From: an uncultured Succinatimonas sp.
Lineage (GTDB): Bacteria; Pseudomonadota; Gammaproteobacteria; Enterobacterales; Succinivibrionaceae
Length of the DNA: 11,415 bases
NCBI GenBank assembly: GCA_900548485.1
Contig: URKL01000031.1
Location: 1 to 11,415 of the forward strand
Direction: 5' to 3'
Shown: piece after piece, positions 7,329-11,415 of the stretch
Position numbering within the stretch: the first letter of the stretch is position 1
How the letters are laid out: each line of letters begins with the position of its first letter
The notes under the pieces: generated by a model
Databases searched by the model: none
Told to the model about the DNA's origin: nothing
What the model saw: only the letters and a program-made list of their open reading frames with translations
Position numbers and translations under genes: made by a program

Positions 7329-7344
7329 CTTCAACTCCTTAATG

Positions 7345-7369
7345 CTCCACAAGCTAAAGGCTTGTGGAG
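7345..7369 (-). promoter_or_regulatory. Stem-loop between dctP and dctQ
   Basis: CTCCACAAGC (7345-7354) and GCTTGTGGAG (7360-7369) form a perfect 10-bp stem with a 5-base loop. It starts seven bases after the dctP stop and ends just before the dctQ ribosome site. There is no T-run, so it is not a terminator. The usual role of such intercistronic hairpins is to protect the 3' end of the upstream message, which would raise DctP over the membrane subunits. Confidence 0.7.
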
Positions 7370-7376
7370 TTAAACA

Positions 7377-8357
7377 TTAGTTTATGCTTTGAATGGCTTT
7401 GATAAGCTCAGCTTTCTCAGGCTTCTTCATTTCCTCGTTAATTAATGAAGCTGTCTTATCAGCAAAAGGCTTGTTATCGATGTAATTTAAGTGAATGCCT
7501 AATTCATCAGCCTTTTCATAAAGCTCATTTAAGCTCTTATCGTAGTAGGCCATTTGGAAGTCACGAGCATAGATAGCAGCTTCTTTTACCCACTGCTTTT
7601 GCTGATCGCTTAAGCTATCGAAGGTATAGGCTGACATGATCATGACGTTAGGCGGCATGGAGTGCATGTCCTGACACCAGTAAGGGGCAACCTCAAAGTG
7701 ACGGGATTGTACATAGAACTCAAAGTTGTTTTCAGCACCATCAATTACAGATTGTTGTAAAGCTGAGTAAACTTCAGAAGATGACATCGGAGTTGGCTGA
7801 CCACCCATAAGCTGAACGGTCGCAATAGACATCGGGGACTCAGGAACACGCATCTTAAGACCCTTTAAGTCATCAGGAGTATTGATTTCTTTCTTAGCAT
7901 AGAAGCTACGTGGACCACAGGTTTCAAACCATAGGCCTAAGAAACCGCTATTATTTTCATAGGCTGCATCTAAAAGATACTTATAAGCTTCTTCAGATTT
8001 GATGAACTTCTTAACGTGATCATAATCGCGGAAGAGGTAAGGAATATTGGTTACAGCAAACGGAGAGTAGAAGTTTTCAATCTGCTGACCGCCACACATG
8101 CTGATATCTAAAGCACCGTTTAATACCTGTTCAGCCATTTCACGCTCTGAACCTAACTGAGAGTTTGCATAAACAGTAACAGTGATTTCGCCACCAGAAA
8201 TTTCATTTAATTTCTTGCCAAATTCTTTTAAAGAAAGATCGGTAGCCTCATTTTCAATGTGAGAGTGACCGGCCTTTAATTCTAAAGCCTGAGCATTAAA
8301 AGCAACAACGCTTAAAGATGCGGCGATAACGGCGGCTGTAAGTTTATTAATTTTCAT
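7377..8357 (-). CDS. dctP: TRAP transporter periplasmic solute-binding protein, DctP type
   Basis: DctP binds the substrate, almost always an organic acid, in the periplasm and hands it to DctQM. The 326 residues begin with a clear Sec signal peptide (MKINKLTAAV...), with cleavage likely after Ala24 (NAQA/LE). GLKMRVPESP contains Arg170, the conserved arginine that pairs with the ligand carboxylate. EVYSALQQSVIDGAENN (195-211) is the ligand-contacting segment, and its ending DGAENN is common in binding proteins for sugar acids and related hydroxy acids, including YiaO-like ones. SQLGSEREMAEQVLNGALDI (66-85) is another family block. A weak ribosome site (AGGAG) lies just before the ATG. It is the first gene of the operon, with its own 374-base regulatory gap. 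A hydroxylated or sugar acid is the best guess for the ligand; this is inference. Confidence 0.96.
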   Translation of the reverse strand: MKINKLTAAVIAASLSVVAFNAQALELKAGHSHIENEATDLSLKEFGKKLNEISGGEITVTVYANSQLGSEREMAEQVLNGALDISMCGGQQIENFYSPFAVTNIPYLFRDYDHVKKFIKSEEAYKYLLDAAYENNSGFLGLWFETCGPRSFYAKKEINTPDDLKGLKMRVPESPMSIATVQLMGGQPTPMSSSEVYSALQQSVIDGAENNFEFYVQSRHFEVAPYWCQDMHSMPPNVMIMSAYTFDSLSDQQKQWVKEAAIYARDFQMAYYDKSLNELYEKADELGIHLNYIDNKPFADKTASLINEEMKKPEKAELIKAIQSIN

Positions 8358-8417
8358 GTGAACTCCTATGTGTTTGTGTTCGATGTATAAAGTCTAGACA
8401 ATTTATTTTGTTTTTTA

Positions 8418-8433
8418 TCTGACTATTGTCACA
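8418..8433 (-). promoter_or_regulatory. CRP-like binding site upstream of dctP
   Basis: Read on the minus strand, TGTGA-N6-TCAGA matches the CRP consensus TGTGA-N6-TCACA in nine of ten core bases. Its centre is about 68 bases upstream of the dctP ATG. A TTTATA/TATACA stretch at 8384-8391 could be the -10 box, without a recognisable -35 box, as expected for an activator-dependent promoter. The centre would lie about 46-47 bases before the start point, close to but not at the classical -41.5 position. Confidence 0.4.
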
Positions 8434-8452
8434 AAATCCATTTAATAGTAAT

Positions 8453-8474
8453 TAATTCCAGTATATAGGAATTA
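8453..8474. promoter_or_regulatory. Inverted repeat, candidate operator for the TRAP operon
   Basis: TAATTCC at 8453-8459 and GGAATTA at 8468-8474 are perfect inverted arms around eight bases. It lies about 20 bases upstream of the CRP-like site on the dctP side of the gap. Its arms carry TGGAATT on the minus strand, similar to the TGGAAAT heptamers near iclR, so the IclR protein is the natural candidate binder. This is inference. Confidence 0.4.
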
Positions 8475-8511
8475 TATAAAAGGCATATATAAGCACTTTA
8501 AATGTATTATC

Positions 8512-8521
8512 TTGTATACAA
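8512..8521. promoter_or_regulatory. TTGTATACAA palindrome
   Basis: A perfect 10-bp palindrome about 155 bases before dctP. The sequence type (TTG-TATA-CAA) is the kind of site many FCD/GntR-family repressors recognise. No GntR gene is in the window, so any binder is unknown. A chance 10-mer of this kind is possible in AT-rich DNA. Confidence 0.3.
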
Positions 8522-8685
8522 CATAAATTTTTAAACGAAAATAGAGGGGGAGAACAAATTTTATTCTTATATTTAAATGGTTGAAAAAATGAATAATCTA
8601 GATAAAAGGATTTTATACAATAAAAAATGCTAAATTTTGAGGAATGTTGATCGGGTAATATTTAATATATTGGAAATAATTTTGT

Positions 8686-8724
8686 AAAAAATGCGACCTA
8701 TCCCAAAATTTGGAGATAGGTCGT
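8686..8724 (-). terminator. Intrinsic terminator of iclR
   Basis: CGACCTATC (8694-8702) pairs perfectly with GATAGGTCG (8715-8723); the loop can extend the stem by CCAA/TTGG with one bulged base. On the minus strand the stem is followed by CA and six T residues (8686-8691). It lies just past the IclR gene's stop, so it separates iclR from the TRAP operon, which then needs its own promoter. Confidence 0.75.
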
Positions 8725-8731
8725 AAAAGTT

Positions 8732-9508
8732 TTAAATTAGAGATTGAGAAATGCTATTGGCACATTGAATTGTAGTTGCAGCAATTTGGGGGAGGAGTTC
8801 ATCGGTAAATTTGTAGATAGTACCGACTATCGAGATACCGCCTTTAAGATTACGGTCGCGATCAAAAACGGGAGCGGAAATACTTCTAAAACCACTCTCA
8901 CCTTCTTCATTACCTAAAGACCATCCTTGCAGACGGATCTTAGCGAGCTCTTTGCGTAACTCATCAGGTGTAGTTATAGAATTTGGGGTCACAGCATGGT
9001 AATCAAGTTGTGGTAGCAAACGTTCACGGTAAACATCATCTTGATAAGCTAAGAGCAATTTACCTAAACCAGCCTGTACCATCGACATTTCCATACCCTC
9101 ACGGGCCATGGCATGGAAAGCAGCCTTTTTATTTGAGCGTTTCAATACATAAAAGGCTTTATCTCCATAAATCATGCCAAATTGCACATGAATACAATCA
9201 TAACTATTAAGGAGACTTAATAGAGGTGGTAAAACTATATCTTTAAGATCAAGAGATCTTGAGGCAGCTCCTCCTAAATAGATCATCTTCATCCAAAGGC
9301 AAATCTTTCCGTCACTATCTTGGCGTAGAAAACCCAATTTTATCAGTTCATCTATGATGTTATATCCTGAACTGTGAGGAATTTTGGATTTAGCTATTAG
9401 CTCTGAGCGAGGCATAGGACCTTGATCGGCTAATAGATCTAATATACAGGCAGCTCTAGGTAAAGCTGGTACTTTTGATTTTTCTATTTCCATGTCTTCA
9501 AACTTCAT
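8732..9508 (-). CDS. IclR-family transcriptional regulator
   Basis: This 258-residue protein fits the IclR family: an N-terminal winged helix-turn-helix (about residues 14-70) and a C-terminal GAF-like effector domain (about 85-250). The DNA-binding part reads PALPRAACILDLLADQGPMPRSELIAKSKIPHSSGYNIIDELIKLGFL, as expected. The effector half has REGMEMSMVQAGLGKLLLAY, where family members have a G-x-x-A/GKA(L)L stretch, followed by SGFRSISAPVFDRDRNLKGGISIVG near the end. IclR proteins typically sense organic or sugar acids and repress or activate the adjacent catabolic or uptake genes. Here the adjacent target is the TRAP/HIT/ADH operon. The start at 9508 has only a weak AAAGAA site, and a start at Met6 (9493) is possible. 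The gene is flanked by TGGAAAT motifs and a palindrome, suggesting self-control. The effector is unknown. Confidence 0.92.
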   Translation of the reverse strand: MKFEDMEIEKSKVPALPRAACILDLLADQGPMPRSELIAKSKIPHSSGYNIIDELIKLGFLRQDSDGKICLWMKMIYLGGAASRSLDLKDIVLPPLLSLLNSYDCIHVQFGMIYGDKAFYVLKRSNKKAAFHAMAREGMEMSMVQAGLGKLLLAYQDDVYRERLLPQLDYHAVTPNSITTPDELRKELAKIRLQGWSLGNEEGESGFRSISAPVFDRDRNLKGGISIVGTIYKFTDELLPQIAATTIQCANSISQSLI

Positions 9509-9532
9509 AAAATGGTTCTTTATACGATATAG

Positions 9533-9547
9533 CTGATATGATATCAG
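9533..9547. promoter_or_regulatory. 15-bp palindrome upstream of iclR
   Basis: CTGATAT-G-ATATCAG is a perfect 7+1+7 palindrome ending about 25 bases upstream of the IclR start. It sits where the iclR promoter should lie, so it is a good candidate for an autoregulatory operator. I find no second copy in the dctP gap. Confidence 0.45.
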
Positions 9548-9557
9548 TTTTTTATAA

Positions 9558-9584
9558 TGGAAATAACATCAATATATTGGAAAT
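9558..9584. repeat. Two TGGAAAT heptamers, 20 bp apart, upstream of iclR
   Basis: TGGAAAT occurs at 9558-9564 and 9578-9584, exactly 20 bases apart, on the same face of the helix. The second copy lies in AATATATTGGAAAT, a 14-mer repeated at 8664-8677 just past the iclR gene. TGGAAAT is the half-site of the E. coli IclR box (TGGAAATnATTTCCA), which makes a binding role plausible, but not shown. Confidence 0.4.
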
Positions 9585-9712
9585 TATAAAATCTAGTTTA
9601 TAAGATATTGATTTTTAACAGTTTAAACTGAAAATTTTTTTTGTATATTTTAAAGATTAGAAGTATTTTTCAAAAAAAAGACGAGTTTGATCACAATTTA
9701 TGCTTATTGTAA

Positions 9713-9741
9713 TTTGCCTTTAAGCTTATCTTAAAGGCAAA
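9713..9741 (-). terminator. Strong stem-loop after norM
   Basis: TTTGCCTTTAAG (9713-9724) pairs perfectly with CTTAAAGGCAAA (9730-9741), giving 12 bp with a 5-base loop, directly after the norM stop on the minus strand. It is followed by AATTACAA, not by a T-run. An eight-T run appears only at 9672-9679 on the minus strand. It probably stabilises the 3' end or helps termination, but it is not a textbook terminator. Confidence 0.5.
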
Positions 9742-9746
9742 AGGTC

Positions 9747-11114
9747 TTAAGCTTTTAAAGCTTTAGGTAATTTACGCGTTTTAAATAAGATCGCAAGTCT
9801 AATTACATAAATTATCATTGCTACGGTGAGAGCGCAGATAAAACCTATCCAAATACCGTAGGCTTGCATTTTTTCTGTAAAGATTCCCCAGGCTAAAGAA
9901 GCTCCTAAAGGCATACCAATAACCCAATAGGAAACCAATGTTACAAAGAAAATGGTTTTACTATCTTTAAAACCACGCAAAACACCGATAGATAGCATTT
10001 GAATGGAATCTGGCAATAGATAGAGGCAGTTTATAAGTAAAAGCGAAGAGGCCATTTGTATAATTTCCTCATCATTAGTATATAGACCTGCTAAAAAGTG
10101 ACGGCAATTTAAAAGGAAGATTACCGAGATTAGGTAGAAAAATAAGTTTATACAAAAGCCGGCTTTTGTAGTTTGAATAGCTCTATCAAAGTTAAGACTG
10201 CCCATAAAATAACCGACACGAATAGTTGTTACTATGGCAACTGAGAGCGGTAGCATAAAGAGCATGCCTGAGATATTTAAGGTAATAGAGTGAGCTGAAA
10301 CCACTACTGGTCCAAAAGGACTTAAAATCAAAGCTGCAAGGGAGAAGCAGGTAACTTCCATAGTGGAACTTAAAGCTAAAGGAATACCTAATTTTAAAAA
10401 TTGTTTAATACATTTTTTATCTACAGGATAAAGCTTACGGAATAGACGTACATCTTTAAAGCGCGGCGAGAGCTCAATATAGACTAAAAATGCTACTGTT
10501 GCGATTACTGCAGTAAGGGTAGTGGCCACACCGCAACCAATACCTCCTAAAGCCGGAAGACCTAATTTTCCAAAAATAAAGATATAGTTTAAAGGAATAT
10601 TTAAAGATAATTGTAAAAAGCCAAACCATAGCGTTGGCGTAGTGATTCCTAATCCCTCGCAATAGGCGCGTAGGACATTATAAAGAACCATTACAGGGAT
10701 TCCTAGAGAGAGAGCATACAGGTAGTCCGTAGCCACTCTAATCATCTCAGGATTGGCCGGAATAAATTTATAGACTAGGTGTAATTGTGAGAGAAAAATA
10801 GCCATAAAGATGGAGATCACCAATGCAGTAATGGTGATCTGATGCATTTGCCGGCTCACATCTTTTTTATTACCACCACCTATAAGATGGGAAATTATTG
10901 GCTGAATAGCTAAAGATAAGCCCACCATAGTAAAGAGCACAGGATAGAAAAAACTTGCGCCAATGGCCACACCTGATAGTTGCAATGGACCTGCCATACC
11001 GGCCATAACGGTATCGACAACGGACATTGAATTGACAGCTAACTGTCCAAGGATGATAGGCCAAAAGAGTTTTAACATGCGGCGAATTTCAGAGACAAAA
11101 CTACGTGTTAACAT
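9747..11114 (-). CDS. norM: NorM-type MATE multidrug/sodium antiporter
   Basis: This 455-residue inner-membrane protein belongs to the MATE family and should expel cationic drugs or dyes in exchange for Na+ or H+. It has about 12 hydrophobic helices in two six-helix halves. Acidic residues in the expected places are Asp34 (SVVDTVMAG), Glu253 (SSTMEVTCF) and Asp369 (LLPDSIQ). Each sits two below NorM of Vibrio cholerae (Asp36, Glu255, Asp371), which are the cation/substrate residues there. Other marks are QPIISHLIGGG (71-81), RAYCEGLG (149-156) and LRGFKDSK (379-386). TAGGGG sits a few bases before the ATG. It is a separate unit from iclR, with a strong hairpin behind it. The relation to the TRAP operon is probably only one of position. 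Drug specificity is not readable. Confidence 0.94.
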   Translation of the reverse strand: MLTRSFVSEIRRMLKLFWPIILGQLAVNSMSVVDTVMAGMAGPLQLSGVAIGASFFYPVLFTMVGLSLAIQPIISHLIGGGNKKDVSRQMHQITITALVISIFMAIFLSQLHLVYKFIPANPEMIRVATDYLYALSLGIPVMVLYNVLRAYCEGLGITTPTLWFGFLQLSLNIPLNYIFIFGKLGLPALGGIGCGVATTLTAVIATVAFLVYIELSPRFKDVRLFRKLYPVDKKCIKQFLKLGIPLALSSTMEVTCFSLAALILSPFGPVVVSAHSITLNISGMLFMLPLSVAIVTTIRVGYFMGSLNFDRAIQTTKAGFCINLFFYLISVIFLLNCRHFLAGLYTNDEEIIQMASSLLLINCLYLLPDSIQMLSIGVLRGFKDSKTIFFVTLVSYWVIGMPLGASLAWGIFTEKMQAYGIWIGFICALTVAMIIYVIRLAILFKTRKLPKALKA

Positions 11115-11177
11115 ACAACCCCTAAAATTTAAGTCTGCAAAACGGCGGCTATTTTAATATTTAAAAAAATATAAAAC

Positions 11178-11195
11178 AAGCTTATATATAAGCTT
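11178..11195. repeat. 18-bp perfect palindrome before norM
   Basis: AAGCTTATATATAAGCTT is a perfect self-complementary sequence. On the plus strand it is followed by TTT, and on the minus strand, after one G, by TTTT. It could be a weak bidirectional terminator for a gene beyond the window on the minus strand, or an operator overlapping the norM promoter. Confidence 0.45.
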
Positions 11196-11209
11196 TTTGA
11201 TAACTACAA
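11181..11209 (-). promoter_or_regulatory. Candidate norM promoter
   Basis: On the minus strand TTGTAG (11204-11209) and TATAAG (11181-11186) are spaced by 17 bases, an acceptable sigma-70 pair. A start near 11174 would leave a leader of about 60 bases before the norM ATG. The -10 box lies within the 18-bp palindrome, so a regulator bound there would block it. Confidence 0.3.
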
Positions 11210-11415
11210 ATGACTAAAGCATAATGATTTTTGTTACTAAAATTCATTTAGCTTGGGTGAGTAGTATTAATTTTTACTGAAAATTATTTTTGTATGATAT
11301 GGTTATTGTTTTGAGAGTTTTTTTTCTATATTTTCAGAGAAGTTTTCTTTTAGCTTGGTATTATGCGTAATTAGTTAAGCTTGAAAAATTTTTATTATAA
11401 AATATAAAAGAAGCC

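Larger units (their letters stand above)
8358..8731. other. Regulatory gap between iclR and dctP
   Basis: This 374-base gap holds no credible gene. It contains the iclR terminator (8686-8724), a palindrome TTGTATACAA (8512-8521), an inverted repeat TAATTCC-N8-GGAATTA (8453-8474), a CRP-like site (8418-8433), paired TGGAWWT heptamers (8434-8460) and a possible -10 region near 8385-8391. A copy of AATATATTGGAAAT lies at 8664-8677. The region serves as the promoter/operator of the TRAP operon. Confidence 0.6.
11115..11415. other. Upstream region of norM; no gene seen
   Basis: About 300 bases of very AT-rich DNA with only very short ORFs on both strands. It holds a probable norM promoter and a perfect 18-bp palindrome (11178-11195). 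TTTAGCTTGG occurs twice (11247-11256 and 11349-11358), which is likely to be chance. Nothing else can be supported. Confidence 0.5.

Noticed and set aside
3867..8357. Isethionate/taurine or sulfosugar degradation operon (TRAP plus Fe-ADH)
   Set aside because: Such clusters can include a TRAP transporter and a Fe-ADH, but no glycyl-radical lyase, aminotransferase or sulfosugar enzyme is in the window, so the substrate cannot be claimed.
8577..8633. An 18-codon ORF (MVEKMNNLDK...) on the plus strand in the dctP gap
   Set aside because: Very short, no usable ribosome site at the right distance, composition of non-coding AT-rich DNA, and opposite to the flanking genes.
8358..8731. A CRISPR array or a riboswitch in the long gap
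   Set aside because: There are no regularly spaced repeats, and the hairpins present do not build a recognisable riboswitch; the gap is explained by a terminator and operator-like sites.
10963..11157. 64-codon plus-strand frame overlapping the start of norM
   Set aside because: It is antisense to a well-supported MATE gene and shows no family features.
11247..11358. TTTAGCTTGG repeated twice
   Set aside because: Only 10 bases long, in AT-rich DNA, not tandem and not associated with a visible element; likely chance.

Overview
The window is about 11.4 kb of AT-rich DNA (roughly 35-37% G+C by eye) from a Gram-negative gammaproteobacterium. TyrA, HtpX, the YdgA-like DUF945 protein and NorM all look enteric/Pasteurellaceae-like. 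The strong AT bias together with a TRAP transporter and an iron-dependent alcohol dehydrogenase would suit an anaerobic host-associated group such as the Succinivibrionaceae. That placement is an inference and was not tested by any search.

Layout. Positions 1-52 differ in composition from the rest and do not fit the gene they run into. Positions 52-480 are the 3' end of tyrA (+). Positions 481-857 hold a 10-bp hairpin and a decayed C-terminal fragment of an IS200/IS605-type TnpB, with a stop codon and a frameshift inside it. Next are a DUF945 (YdgA-like) gene (+, 858-2192) and, convergent and overlapping its 3' end, a small two-helix membrane protein of unknown function (-). htpX (+) follows, divergent from the membrane protein gene.

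Everything from about 3.8 kb onward is on the minus strand. Read in the direction of transcription it is: norM (MATE efflux), an IclR-family regulator, a regulatory gap, then an apparent operon of dctP-dctQ-dctM (a complete tripartite TRAP transporter), a HIT-family protein and an iron-containing alcohol dehydrogenase. The operon ends at a clear intrinsic terminator (3806-3835).

How the genes work together. The IclR protein probably controls the TRAP/HIT/ADH operon, which would import an organic or sugar acid and reduce or oxidise an intermediate of it. The gap before dctP contains a CRP-like site, two palindromes and a pair of TGGAWWT heptamers 20 bp apart. A similar 20-bp-spaced pair lies upstream of iclR. 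A stem-loop between dctP and dctQ probably makes the binding protein more abundant than the membrane subunits.

I found no complete mobile element, CRISPR array, tRNA or rRNA, and no clearly new defence or enzymatic system. The most notable observations are the TnpB fossil, the odd first 52 bases, and the unusual pairing of a HIT protein and an Fe-ADH with a TRAP transporter under an IclR regulator.
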